Notes under the pieces: model-generated
The model's database searches: none
What the model was told of the DNA's origin: nothing
Seen by the model: the letters and a program-made list of their open reading frames with translations, nothing else
Shown: one piece after another, positions 27,042 through 36,142 of the stretch
Position numbering within the stretch: position 1 is the stretch's first letter
How the letters are laid out: every line of letters starts with the position of its first letter
Assembly (NCBI RefSeq): GCF_937863485.1
Contig: NZ_CALMFY010000186.1
Location: forward strand, 1 to 57,588
Source of the DNA: an uncultured Nostoc sp.
GTDB taxonomy: Bacteria; Cyanobacteriota; Cyanobacteriia; Cyanobacteriales; Nostocaceae
Direction of reading: 5' to 3'
DNA length: 57,588 nucleotides
Translations under genes and position numbers: made by a program

Positions 27042-28159
27042 GCAACAACAGTTGCTTGTCGCTCCCGCCGTTGCACTTCTGCCCGGACTAGGGGAATCAC
27101 ATCACGACCATAAGCGATCGCATCTTCTAATGGATCAAATCCCCGAATCAATAGAGTAGTTACCCCAGCATCATAGTAATCCACAAGGGACTCTGCTACT
27201 TGCTCCGGTGTCCCAACCAGGGCTGTAGTGTTACCATAGGCACCAGTAACGGCAGCAATTGGTGTCCACAAGCGCTTATCGAAAATTTCGCTTTCTTGGG
27301 CAAACTGTAACAAACGATTGGAACCCACTGCTTGCGGACGTGCTGAATTAAAGTAGGGAGTTATCGGTAGCTGATTTTCGGTTTTTGCAGCCCGAATTTC
27401 CTTAACACGCGATAGAATTGAGTGCGCCCGTTCCCAAGCCTTCTCCTCAGTATCACCTAGAATCGGTCGCAACGAGACACTATACCGTGGCGATCGCTCT
27501 GGTGGTGTTACAGCTTTTACTTCGCGTATCCGTTCCTTAACCGCCGCAATCGGTTCTCCCCACATAGCGTAGACATCACTGTGCTTTGCACCCACAGGTA
27601 CTGCTGCACCAGAAGCACCGCCAAAGTACAGGGGTATGTGGGGTTGTTGTAAAGGCTTCACATCTGAGTAAGCATCTTTCACCCGGTAGAATTCGCCCTC
27701 ATAGTCGAAGGGAGTATCACTCGTCCACACCCGGCGCACAATGTCGAGGTACTCATCTGTACGGCGATAGCGAGTATCGTGGTCAAGCCAATCACCATCG
27801 CGTTGCTGTTCGGCATCGCTGCCACCTGTAATAATGTGTACGGCAATGCGACCATTAGTAAAATGATCCAAAGTTGCTGTCTTGCGTGCGAAGAGTGTAG
27901 GAGCCACGAAACCAGGGCGGTGGGCGATTAAAAACTTCAATCGTTCTGTTGCAGCCGCCGCGAACGATGCCACAGTTAAGCCATCGGGGCCAGTTGAACC
28001 ATAACCAACCAGTACCCGATCAAAGCCACCATCCTCATGTGCCTTAGCAAACTTGCGGACGTAGGCGGCATCTATGGAACCGCCGGTGATCGAAACTGTC
28101 GGCCCATCTAACTCAGATATTTGTCGCGTTCCAATCATTCCAATAAATTCAATCGGCAT
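27038..28159 (-). CDS. ssuD: FMN-dependent alkanesulfonate monooxygenase-like (SsuD, LLM class)
   Basis: A luciferase-like TIM barrel of 373 residues. PIEFIGMIGTRQISEL, HEDGGFDRVLVGYGSTGPDG, FLIAHRPGFVAPTLFARK and VHIITGGSDAEQQRDGDWLDH are characteristic of the SsuD group, which uses FMNH2 and O2 to release sulfite from alkanesulfonates. AAGGAG lies 8 bases before the ATG, a strong ribosome binding site. It is downstream of an SsuA gene on the same strand (189 bp spacing, rich in short pyrimidine repeats). The last residues VVA are followed by a stop contributed by an inserted repeat, so a few C-terminal residues may have been lost or replaced. Confidence 0.88.
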   Translation of the reverse strand: MPIEFIGMIGTRQISELDGPTVSITGGSIDAAYVRKFAKAHEDGGFDRVLVGYGSTGPDGLTVASFAAAATERLKFLIAHRPGFVAPTLFARKTATLDHFTNGRIAVHIITGGSDAEQQRDGDWLDHDTRYRRTDEYLDIVRRVWTSDTPFDYEGEFYRVKDAYSDVKPLQQPHIPLYFGGASGAAVPVGAKHSDVYAMWGEPIAAVKERIREVKAVTPPERSPRYSVSLRPILGDTEEKAWERAHSILSRVKEIRAAKTENQLPITPYFNSARPQAVGSNRLLQFAQESEIFDKRLWTPIAAVTGAYGNTTALVGTPEQVAESLVDYYDAGVTTLLIRGFDPLEDAIAYGRDVIPLVRAEVQRRERQATVVA

Positions 28160-28348
28160 AGTGCATCTCCTTAAAAATTACAAACCATAATCAACAAGAA
28201 TTGGGCATTGGCGATAAGTCTTTAATACTCGCTGACGAGTCTTTGATACTCGCCGATGAGTCTTTGAACTCCACTCCTCTGCTCCTGTATCCTCTGCTCC
28301 CCTTGCTTCCCCTGCTCCCCTGCTTCCTCTGCTCCCCATCTCCCCCTC

Positions 28349-29398
28349 CTACTTAGCCGTGGGGCAGATAGTAGCAGCAACATCTACCTTTTTCGGTAGA
28401 ATTTTTTGCTCCAGCATCCAGTCAGCAGTCTTCTGAATTTTGACAACATCATCAGCATTAGGTGTGGCAAGTAGCTGTGGTCCTTGATTCTCAGTTACCC
28501 GCTTGGCTACGGCTGGGGAGATTTTGATGTCCTTGACTAGAAATTCGGCTGATTTTGCCGTATTTACATTCAACCAATCGTATTCCTCGCCTAAACCCTT
28601 GAAAGCTGCTTTCACCGCCTCTGGAGATTTAGCCGCAGCCTCATTACGCACAAGCATTACACTGTAGGTGGGGGCTGGATGGGTTGTGGTGATTCTCCTA
28701 GCACCATGCTCTAATTCGGCAATTGAGATATAGGGATCCCAAACTGCCCAAGCGTCCACAGTTCCTTGGTAAAGGGCGGGTGCAGCATTATTTGGAGCTA
28801 AGAAGACACGCTGAACTTTATCTTTAGAAATGTTCTCTTTTTCCAATACTTTTAATAACAGGTACTCACCTGCACCAGCCTGATTTACAGCAACTTTTTT
28901 ACCTACGAGGTCAGCAGGCTTACGGATAGAAGAGTCGCCACGAACTACGATCGCACTGCTCAATGATTCAGGTCTAGGACGCTGGACAGCCCCAATGCAA
29001 AGCTCCTGACCAGCGGCGATCGCTGACAACCCAGGAATGTCCCCGCACCCGCCTATATCGGCTTGATTAGCACTAATTGCTTGGAGTAAGGTAGCACATC
29101 GGTCAAAGGGGCCAGCCCATTCAGCTTTGATATTTTCAGCCGCAAGCCTCTTTTCTAACTCTCCTCGTTGACGGGCAATTGGTACCACACCTCCCTTTTG
29201 GTATCCCAGGCGAATCAAACTGGTTTTCTCTTGAGTTTGGTTACTGACATTTTGGGCAGTGTTAGTATTTGTAGAGTCACTTGAAGCGCAGCCAGAAATC
29301 ACCAAACCTAGCCAGGAACCAGCAACCAGTAAGGCACTAAGGGACTTGACTGAGCGTTGTGGCAATAAAAACAAGAACTTTTTGAATTGATTCAACAA
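28349..29398 (-). CDS. ssuA: Aliphatic sulfonate ABC transporter substrate-binding lipoprotein (SsuA-like), copy 1
   Basis: Signal sequence with lipobox VISGCAS, then LIRLGYQKGGVVPIARQRGEL, LQAISANQADIGGCGDIPG and VDAWAVWDPYISIAELEHGARR, all standard for sulfonate-binding SsuA. The start is a TTG at 29398: AAAGGAG sits about 12 bases upstream and no ATG occurs before the lipobox. It heads the organosulfur block and is paralogous to the protein at 23740-24858, with clearly different ligand-loop residues. The two may bind different sulfonates. The permease and ATPase genes are absent from the window. Confidence 0.9.
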   Translation of the reverse strand: MLNQFKKFLFLLPQRSVKSLSALLVAGSWLGLVISGCASSDSTNTNTAQNVSNQTQEKTSLIRLGYQKGGVVPIARQRGELEKRLAAENIKAEWAGPFDRCATLLQAISANQADIGGCGDIPGLSAIAAGQELCIGAVQRPRPESLSSAIVVRGDSSIRKPADLVGKKVAVNQAGAGEYLLLKVLEKENISKDKVQRVFLAPNNAAPALYQGTVDAWAVWDPYISIAELEHGARRITTTHPAPTYSVMLVRNEAAAKSPEAVKAAFKGLGEEYDWLNVNTAKSAEFLVKDIKISPAVAKRVTENQGPQLLATPNADDVVKIQKTADWMLEQKILPKKVDVAATICPTAK

Positions 29399-29890
29399 CT
29401 TTTTTATTACTCCTTTTATTAAAGAAAAGATAAGAATGAGAGTCTAGAGGTCAACTCCAGCACTCTCGTCTTTACCGCTAATTAGGGATTTTCAAGGAAT
29501 AAATCATCCAATTTTGTAGGGCGGTCTCACAATCAATAGTTGGATATTTTTTATTGGCAAGCCTCTTAGCTGTGATATTGGTTTATACAAATACGGTAAA
29601 TCGGTCGGATAACCGTTGAATAAACTACAAGCAGAAATTATCACATCCAAATTTAAAAAGCAAGTCGATTGTTACGAGTTCCAGGTGTGAGGAACGCGAA
29701 AAAGTGGAATTGTCCATATCATCTAGACGTGTATCGTTTGTCCACAATGCCAAAAAGCGTTGGATTTGCTTAACTCAGAGTTTTATTGACAACGTTCTTT
29801 ACCTAACTTCGTTGGAATCCCAATTGAACTAACCAGTAAAAGACATACGAGAAGCTAAACCTAGCAACTTGTCGGGGAACTCAATATGAC
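29399..29890. other. Upstream region of the organosulfur block with a degenerate repeat element
   Basis: At 29482 TTAGGGATTTTCAAGGAATA resembles the left end of the 26873-27041 element, and TTGGATATTTTTTATTGG near 29540 resembles a decayed right end. The promoter of the SsuA gene should lie between 29399 and 29480. From about 29580 to 29890 I see only stop-rich sequence leading into a glycosidase relic. Confidence 0.4.
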
Positions 29891-30223
29891 GGTCTGGACT
29901 TACGCAAAGAATTTCTAGAATTAGTAAGTCGCCCACCAGTTCCACCTCGTAAAACCTTTGGTTTGTGGGTTTCAGAGTATGGTTATGACAATTGGAAGCA
30001 GATTGATCCGATTTTGAGCGGCTTGCGAAGCAATAATTTCCCAATCGATGGCTTCGTGCTTGATTTGAACTGGTTTGGTGGAATTATTCCTGACGAAACG
30101 CAGACATCTGTTGATGAGTCTACGGGCAGTGCAATGGATCGGTTGAATTGGGACGAAAACCAAGAATCCTTGGCGACAAAGGTGACATTAAATCGTGTAG
30201 CTTTACCGCAGCTGACTTCCTAA
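29891..30223 (+). pseudogene. Fragment of a family GH31 alpha-glucosidase-type glycosidase
   Basis: The frame encodes LDLRKEFLELVSRPPVPPRK, then TFGLWVSEYGYDNW, FPIDGFVLDLNWFGG and RLNWDENQ. W-V-S-E-Y-G-Y-D-N-W and DGFVLDLNW are strand-2 and catalytic-barrel signatures of GH31 enzymes. Only about 110 residues of a protein normally longer than 600 remain, with no start codon and an unrelated C-terminal tail before the stop. It is a relic. Confidence 0.65.
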
Positions 30224-30308
30224 AATGCTTTCGATCAGGCCGAAAATGGTTGGTTTAATGTCGGCAACAATTTGATTTTGGCTTTTTAGGAGAAATTTTT
30301 ATGTATTT

Positions 30309-30411
30309 ATACCAATTCAATTAATGATTGCAACACATCCTTGGGTGAAGACGCGATGAATCGCGTCTCTACAAATGGTCTATTTGTCGCATTCTTTTTT
30401 TAAATTGGTAT
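30309..30411. repeat. Inverted-repeat element around a GACGCG hairpin
   Basis: ATACCAATT at 30309 faces AATTGGTAT at 30403-30411. Inside is the hairpin AGACGCGAT-GA-ATCGCGTCT, a very common Nostoc palindrome. The element lies just beyond the stop of the pseudouridine synthase gene and might serve as its terminator. Confidence 0.55.
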
Positions 30412-30442
30412 TATACTTAAAATGCTCGTTATTTTAATATTG

Positions 30443-32101
30443 TCAAAAAGGCGTAATTGTTTGTAAATGTAGGCTTTTTTCTAACTGCGGATGCTGGAAG
30501 CGAAGTTCTCTAGCGTGCAGATGTAACCGACTGGTAACTGCACAGCATCCATAAAGGCGATCGCCTAAAATAGTTACCCCAAGTCCTCGCACATCAGCTG
30601 CATGAACCCTCAATTGATGAGTGCGTCCAGTTAGCGGCGTAAATTCTACGCGGGTGTAGTCTTTTTCTCTCGCCATTACCTGAAAATGTGTCAAGCTAGG
30701 TTTACCGTGCTGCCAATCAACTTTTTGATTAGGGCGATTTTCAGGATCTGCCCACAATGGCAGTTCAATTGTACCTTGGTTAACTGTCACAGCACCGGAA
30801 AGGATGGCTTCATAAACTTTATAAACCTGGCGTTGCTGAAACTGCTGGCTGAGTTGCCGATGGGTTTGACGATCGCGCGCCAACAACAAAATACCAGAAG
30901 TTTCCTGATCTAGGCGATGCACAGATGCAAGGGTTATGCCATCCGGTAATAGATGACGTAAGCGACTCAAAACACTATCTTGGCGATCGCGATAACGACC
31001 AGGCACTGAAAGCAGCCCAGCAGGCTTGTTTACAGCAATCAGCCATTCGTCTTCATAAATAATCGGGATCTCTCCTTTGGTAGGGGAAAGTGGGCTAGTT
31101 ATGTATACATCCCTGTTTGGGATTGAAATAGGTTTCAAGCCTGAGAGCAAAAACCCCATTAGTGGCTGACATCGCTCCGCACATGCTCCATAAAATTCTC
31201 CCTGAATTTTGTCCTGATTTACAGAAGACGCACCCCACCAAAATTCCGCCATTGCCAGTGGTTTGAGATTATGTGTTGCGGCATAATGGAGCAGCTTTGG
31301 GGCACAACAGTCTCCTGTACCAGTGGGGAAGCCTCCTGGCATCAATTGTTGCAATGCTCGCGATCGCCCGGAAAAATTAGTCAGGCTGTATGTAGCGTGC
31401 ATCTGAGCTTGTAATTGACGCGACAGTGCTTTACGCTGTTGTTTCAGTTCGCTAATTCGCGCATCCGTCACTGCAATTAACTGTTGAAGGGGCTGTAATA
31501 CTGCATTCTGCTGGCGTTTAAGTTGTCGTCGCTCAATTCCCTGCTGACGACTCTCTTCGTCGAGTTGTTCAAGAATAAGTGGATCGCAGATTTGCTGACG
31601 TTTTTCCTGTCGTTGATGTTTGCAATGGCGATGGCGATCGCTCATTGCTTGCAATTGCTGCTCAAACTGATCAAATAGGGTTTGGTACTGCTGGCGTTCG
31701 GTCAGTTGCTTCAAGCTAAGGAGTTCTTGCTTAATCGCGTCCAACTGTGCCAAAGTGCGGGCTGACTCTAAAGCAACTTCGTCTCTTCCTGGAATTGGTG
31801 GCACCCAGTCCTCAACCAGACTGCAACCATTCAAAAGACCGGAAAAGGCTTTGAGTACCCGTTGTTCGCCACTAGGCAGTTCAACCAATAGTATTCCATA
31901 CATCTTGCCTTCACGAGAATAACAATCATTGTTGGCAAGCTGTTGCATTAGTCCGTGGGCGATCGCTTCAGCCATTGAGGTGCGGGGTAGTTTTAGGCGA
32001 TCGCCACTTTGGAGACAACGCCCTTCATAGTAATAACTAGGAGATGAGTTGCTGATAGCATTGCAGTCTATGAAATCTGAAAGCGAACGTATTATTACCA
32101 T
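30443..32101 (-). CDS. RluA-family RNA pseudouridine synthase with long N-terminal extension
   Basis: The C-terminal half (about residues 325-550) is the RluA catalytic domain. PIIYEDEWLIAVNKPAGLLS is followed by SVHRLDQETSGILLLARD, whose HRLD Asp is the catalytic residue that isomerises uridine, then LTGRTHQLRVH. The first 300 residues are unusual: a conserved-looking start, a strongly charged Gln/Arg-rich coiled coil at about 110-240, and a Cys-containing segment (GTGDCCAPKLLHYAATHNL, then YGACAERCQPLMGFLLSGL). Such extended RluA proteins occur in cyanobacteria and proteobacteria; the target RNA is unknown. The ATG at 32101 is the first start in the frame. Confidence 0.88.
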   Translation of the reverse strand: MVIIRSLSDFIDCNAISNSSPSYYYEGRCLQSGDRLKLPRTSMAEAIAHGLMQQLANNDCYSREGKMYGILLVELPSGEQRVLKAFSGLLNGCSLVEDWVPPIPGRDEVALESARTLAQLDAIKQELLSLKQLTERQQYQTLFDQFEQQLQAMSDRHRHCKHQRQEKRQQICDPLILEQLDEESRQQGIERRQLKRQQNAVLQPLQQLIAVTDARISELKQQRKALSRQLQAQMHATYSLTNFSGRSRALQQLMPGGFPTGTGDCCAPKLLHYAATHNLKPLAMAEFWWGASSVNQDKIQGEFYGACAERCQPLMGFLLSGLKPISIPNRDVYITSPLSPTKGEIPIIYEDEWLIAVNKPAGLLSVPGRYRDRQDSVLSRLRHLLPDGITLASVHRLDQETSGILLLARDRQTHRQLSQQFQQRQVYKVYEAILSGAVTVNQGTIELPLWADPENRPNQKVDWQHGKPSLTHFQVMAREKDYTRVEFTPLTGRTHQLRVHAADVRGLGVTILGDRLYGCCAVTSRLHLHARELRFQHPQLEKSLHLQTITPF

Positions 32102-32407
32102 AAAATATACGGCGTTGCTGAGTTAAAATATAAAGTTGAGTAAGTGTAATCGCCCTAATCTGTAGTATTTAGCGGCGTTTATGAATTCAGGTATGGTTTA
32201 TACAAACTTTTTCAGCCCATGTTTAGTTAGTAGGGGCGCACCAATACTTTTCGGATCAGAATGGTAGGTTGGGTTGAGCGCTGGCGAAACCCAACGAACG
32301 GTTAATAATGTTGGGTTTCGTTCCTCAACCCAACCTACTAAACTGTATTGCCGTTTAACCGAGAAGTATTGAGGGGCGCATGGGCTTTGCGCTTAAGTTT
32401 GATCATC
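32102..32407. other. Intergenic region with a large inverted repeat
   Basis: At 32264-32339 GTAGGTTGGGTTGAG faces CTCAACCCAACCTAC across an inner pair with GAAACCCAAC and GTTGGGTTTC. One arm of the same repeat recurs at 49148-49177. This is a frequent dispersed repeat in Nostoc genomes. No coding sequence is evident. Confidence 0.6.
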
Positions 32408-33148
32408 TCACACGGCTCCACCATTTACACGGATGTTTTGCCCAGTGATCCACCTAGCTTCGTCGCTAGCGAGAAATGCTACTACGTCGGCGATTTCTTC
32501 CACCTCTCCCAGTTTACCAAAAGCAGCCATTTGAGCTACATGGTCTATGTGTTCTTGTGTTTTGCCTTCTCGGAATAGTTCTGTATCGGTGGCGCCAGGA
32601 GAAATAACATTAACTGCGATCGCCTTTGCACCCAATTCTTTAGCTAGTACCCGCGTGATTTGTTCAACAGCACCCTTGGTTCCAACATAGGCACTATAAG
32701 TTGGCAGCATCATTGCCGTGGTTGATGAGGAAAAGTTGATAATCCGTCCCCCTTCTGCCATGTGTTGCGCGGCTTGTTGGCAAGCAAAAAAAGTGCCTTT
32801 GACATTAGTGGCAAAAATTTTGTCGAAATCTTCTTCTGTCACCTGAGTAATTGGTTTATAGAAGATGATTCCGGCATTGTTGACCAAAATATCGAGTTTA
32901 CCGAAGCGTTCAAGTGTTTGCTCAAATAACCGTTGGATGTCGGCTACTTTGCTAACATCAGCTTGGATAGCGATCGCCTCTACTCCCAACTTTTCAATTT
33001 CCGCAACAACTTCCTGTGCTTTGCCTGTATTACCCGCATAGTTAACGACAACAGATGCGCCATTACCTGCTAATTTTAGTGCGATCGCTCGTCCAATTCC
33101 CCGCGATGCACCAGTGATAATTGCAACTTTTCCGGCTAAAGATGCCAT
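32408..33148 (-). CDS. SDR-family oxidoreductase (3-oxoacyl-ACP reductase-like)
   Basis: A complete 246-residue classical SDR: TGASRGIG at 13-20, ILVNNAGI near residue 88, catalytic Ser in NFSSSTTAM, YSAYVGTKGA giving Tyr-x-x-x-Lys, and ITGQNIRVNGGAV at the end. Such enzymes reduce small ketones, sugars or acyl thioesters; the substrate is not indicated. It stands alone between repeat-rich gaps. Confidence 0.85.
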   Translation of the reverse strand: MASLAGKVAIITGASRGIGRAIALKLAGNGASVVVNYAGNTGKAQEVVAEIEKLGVEAIAIQADVSKVADIQRLFEQTLERFGKLDILVNNAGIIFYKPITQVTEEDFDKIFATNVKGTFFACQQAAQHMAEGGRIINFSSSTTAMMLPTYSAYVGTKGAVEQITRVLAKELGAKAIAVNVISPGATDTELFREGKTQEHIDHVAQMAAFGKLGEVEEIADVVAFLASDEARWITGQNIRVNGGAV

Positions 33149-33622
33149 AGATTAATCTGATTTTATTTTAGTTTACCAAAGTGATTATCTGCTGTTAAAG
33201 TCCTGTACCAAGGTTAAATTTAGCGATCGCTGTTAGAAAGCCAACTTTATTCCAGCCAAAATCCCGCCAGCGACTTCAAGTAAGCGTCAGGCGGGAAAAA
33301 TGAAAATACTTTGCAAGAGCTGAGGATATGTGCGCTCTCTTCACGGCAGATTAAGGTTTGATGCGGCTTGGCGAATATTGTTGAATATGTTGAGCTAAAT
33401 TGAATGCCTGAGTGTTCTTTGATGTAAACGCGATGCCTACGGTGGTCACTGAGCTTGCCGTACCTCTACGGGGAAGCAAGCTAGCAAGAGCGTCTCGTAG
33501 AGAAGTGCGGTAAACTACGCCCTACCGAACTTGACAGAATTTAAGTGCTGATGACGCAGGATAAATTGTCTGTCTTCGTTAACCAAAAGCTCATCTGGTT
33601 TATCAAATCTGCGTAGATTAAA
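33149..33622. other. Intergenic region with palindromic repeats
   Basis: About 33428-33510 is a patchwork of Nostoc palindromes (GCGATGCCTACGG, CTCTACGGGGAAGC, GCGTCTCGTAGAGAAG). No frame of interest is present. Confidence 0.5.
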
Positions 33623-34075
33623 TTATTTTAAGAAAGGATTTTCTGGATCTATCCCTTGAATCGCAAACGGCGGACATGTTGGATCAGATAAGCGTGTTCC
33701 ATTAAATGTAAAAGTAGTGCCGTTGGAATTGATAGCATTACCATTTATCCTCCGATCTGGAACAAAGTCTCCTATTACTTCACCGTTAAGTGCGATACTT
33801 ACTACTGAAGGTGGTTTTGTGACTGCTTGCCAATTTTTCTGATCCTGACCTAGATTTGTACGGCTATAAGTAGCGTCTAGTCCAACAAAGCGTAGGCTAC
33901 CATTGGCCTTAAATTCAAAACAAGCAGTAAAATTATCTCCCAGACTCGAATTAACATTGACATTGTAGCTTTTGCCCTCCACTCCAGCTTGTACTGGTGC
34001 AGCAAACAAGATTATTTGTCCAAGTAAACAAGTTAAAACTAAACCACACTTAGATTTAATGATTTGCACTGACAT
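33623..34075 (-). CDS. Secreted protein of unknown function
   Basis: I do not recognise the family. I start at ATG 34075, preceded by AGAGGTAATAATT, rather than at an in-frame start 25 codons upstream. This gives 150 residues beginning with a signal peptide (MSVQIIKSKCGLVLTCLLGQ, then a cleavage site after PVQA). The mature part looks beta-rich (FTACFEFKANGSLRFVG and GTTFTFNGTRLS) with two Cys that could pair. It follows an efflux-adaptor gene on the same strand, 466 bp away. Confidence 0.6.
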   Translation of the reverse strand: MSVQIIKSKCGLVLTCLLGQIILFAAPVQAGVEGKSYNVNVNSSLGDNFTACFEFKANGSLRFVGLDATYSRTNLGQDQKNWQAVTKPPSVVSIALNGEVIGDFVPDRRINGNAINSNGTTFTFNGTRLSDPTCPPFAIQGIDPENPFLK

Positions 34076-34540
34076 AATTATTACCTCTCTTACGTAATCA
34101 AGTAATTGCTTACTTTTACCTATTGACAAATGGTTAAGGTCATTAAACATTTGTCAATGAGTAATGGTGCGAAAAATTAAGTTAAAATCGAGATCGGAAA
34201 CGCAAATTTTCAGCTTGCGATGCCGTTTTGGAGCGTCACGTAGAGAAGGCTGACTACGCCTACGCGTCATATTTAAAAGCATCGTTCATCCTTGCGTTCA
34301 AACTTGGTATAAAGCTTAATTAGATACTCGATAGCATGGATAATTTACAGCGTAATCACTATTGACAAAACGAATCATATCTTAAACTTTTACGAATGCT
34401 CTCCTAAAAGGAGAGAGGTCAGAGTGGATTGCATACAAACGAGAAGCACTATAGTTAACGCTCTTGGATGGACATTGGTAGGAGACAAGATTGAGGACTT
34501 CTCCTCTACTCCCTCATCTCCCCACTCCCTTTACCCTTAA
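34076..34540. other. Intergenic region, no gene
   Basis: It holds the promoter region of the secreted protein next to 34076. There are short palindromic fragments at about 34210-34265 (GGAGCGTCACGTAGAGAAGG, CTACGCCTACGCG) and a CTCTCCTAAAAGGAGAG hairpin at about 34400. Confidence 0.5.
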
Positions 34541-35857
34541 TTAAGATTCTGGAACGATCGCAACACCATCCCTGAGATTGAGCAGCCCTGAGATAATAAC
34601 TTGATCTTCTGGCTGTAATCCTTCAATAACTTGGTAATTATTATCTCTGATCTCGCCTAGCTTCACTCGCCTTTGCCGAGCTACTTCTTGGGATACACCT
34701 TGGGGAGATTTTTCCGTTTCAACTACATAAACAAAAGTGTCCCCAGCGATACGAGTCATTGCTGTTGTGGGAATTAAAACTCCGGGGCGCTGATTCCAGA
34801 ACACTCTAGCCCTTACCAATTGATCTGCACGTAGCTGACCGTTAGGGTTGTTAAAAAGTGCTTTGATCAGTATCCCTTGTGTTTGATTACTGGCATTAGG
34901 TGCAATAAAAAATACCCTACTTCTACCAAGCTTCTCACCTTGTGTGTTCATAACCTCCACTGGCATTCCCTTACGCAATAGGGCCCCTTGCTGTAGTGGC
35001 ACAGAGATATTAACTTCTAAAGGTCGATTTTGGGTGATATTAACTAATTGTGTGGAAGTGTTAACTAAATCACCTACTTTCACGGCGATGTTGCCAACTG
35101 TGCCACCAAAGGGAGTGGTAATTTTCTCGGACTGGAGCGGGACTTGTTGGTTTGGAATATTTACATTACCTTGCTGCAAAGATTTTTCAGCCTGCAATAT
35201 GTTGGCTCGTTGTGCTTGAATCCTGGAATCAATTGCATCAAGACTAGTCTTAGCAGCGGTGAGCCGATCAGCAAACTGATTGCGAGTCTGTCGAGACACG
35301 GCTCCTTCTTGAGCTAGGGTGACAAACTTTTCGTAGTTCTGTTGGTACAATTGCAGATTTGCAACGTAGGATGGTCGTTCTGCTTCCAGAGATTTGAGTG
35401 TAGCGCGGGCATTTTCCAGTTGCACTAAAAATGCTTGAGGTACAGCATTGCTGCCAGTGACACCCGCTTGTGGTGTAGGATCTACTTGGATAATTGCCGC
35501 TCCTTGGGCGACTAAATCTCCCGATTTGACAAATATCTGGGTAACTTGGCCCTGAATCCTCGGCTGAAGCGTGACTGAGCGCTGGGATTTTAGGCTAGCA
35601 ATAAAATCTGAACTTTCCTCAATTATGCCGCTTTGTACTGTCGATATTTTGACTCTTACCCCTAGAGGTTGAGCATTAGCAGTTGAAGGTGCTGAATTTT
35701 GCGGAGTGAGCAAACGCCAAACTATAGCTGTTCCGCCCCCTAATAATAGTAGTGCAGGTAAAAATAACCAAAGCCACCGCCGTTTTCCAGAAGGTGGCTC
35801 AAATGGGGTTTGTGGAGGTTTGTCTCCAAAATCATTTTGAGGCTCAGGGGATGTCAT
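34541..35857 (-). CDS. RND efflux periplasmic adaptor (HlyD/MFP family)
   Basis: After a Pro-rich cytoplasmic start and one membrane segment (WLWLFLPALLLLGGGTAIVW, residues about 28-47) comes the adaptor architecture. VTLQPRIQGQVTQIFVKSGDLV is the first half of the lipoyl/biotinyl-like domain and a coiled-coil hairpin spans about 140-240. Then come ITTPFGGTVGNIAVKVGDLV and a beta-barrel plus proximal domain ending VIISGLLNLRDG. Adaptors link an inner-membrane RND pump to an outer-membrane channel. No pump or channel gene is adjacent, so it must pair with components encoded elsewhere. Confidence 0.9.
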   Translation of the reverse strand: MTSPEPQNDFGDKPPQTPFEPPSGKRRWLWLFLPALLLLGGGTAIVWRLLTPQNSAPSTANAQPLGVRVKISTVQSGIIEESSDFIASLKSQRSVTLQPRIQGQVTQIFVKSGDLVAQGAAIIQVDPTPQAGVTGSNAVPQAFLVQLENARATLKSLEAERPSYVANLQLYQQNYEKFVTLAQEGAVSRQTRNQFADRLTAAKTSLDAIDSRIQAQRANILQAEKSLQQGNVNIPNQQVPLQSEKITTPFGGTVGNIAVKVGDLVNTSTQLVNITQNRPLEVNISVPLQQGALLRKGMPVEVMNTQGEKLGRSRVFFIAPNASNQTQGILIKALFNNPNGQLRADQLVRARVFWNQRPGVLIPTTAMTRIAGDTFVYVVETEKSPQGVSQEVARQRRVKLGEIRDNNYQVIEGLQPEDQVIISGLLNLRDGVAIVPES

Positions 35858-36142
35858 GGCTGATGAGGAACTTAAGGAAGAAATTAACTAGAATTCAATC
35901 AAAATTGCATCTGTTGATATTGAAATTACTGATTTAGCATGAGGTTTTGTGGCAAATTATGTGTTCCCCCATCCAAATATACAGTTTTGATAATTCTGTC
36001 TAAATCTACCGAAAGGTGAATTCCTAATTTTCCATAGACCATCGCTGATCAAAATGACTTGCATTAATCAATCGAATGCGAGGTGCTATTTTAAGCACCT
36101 CACAATACATATCGCTTAGTAATGGTAAAACGTTAATGACGA

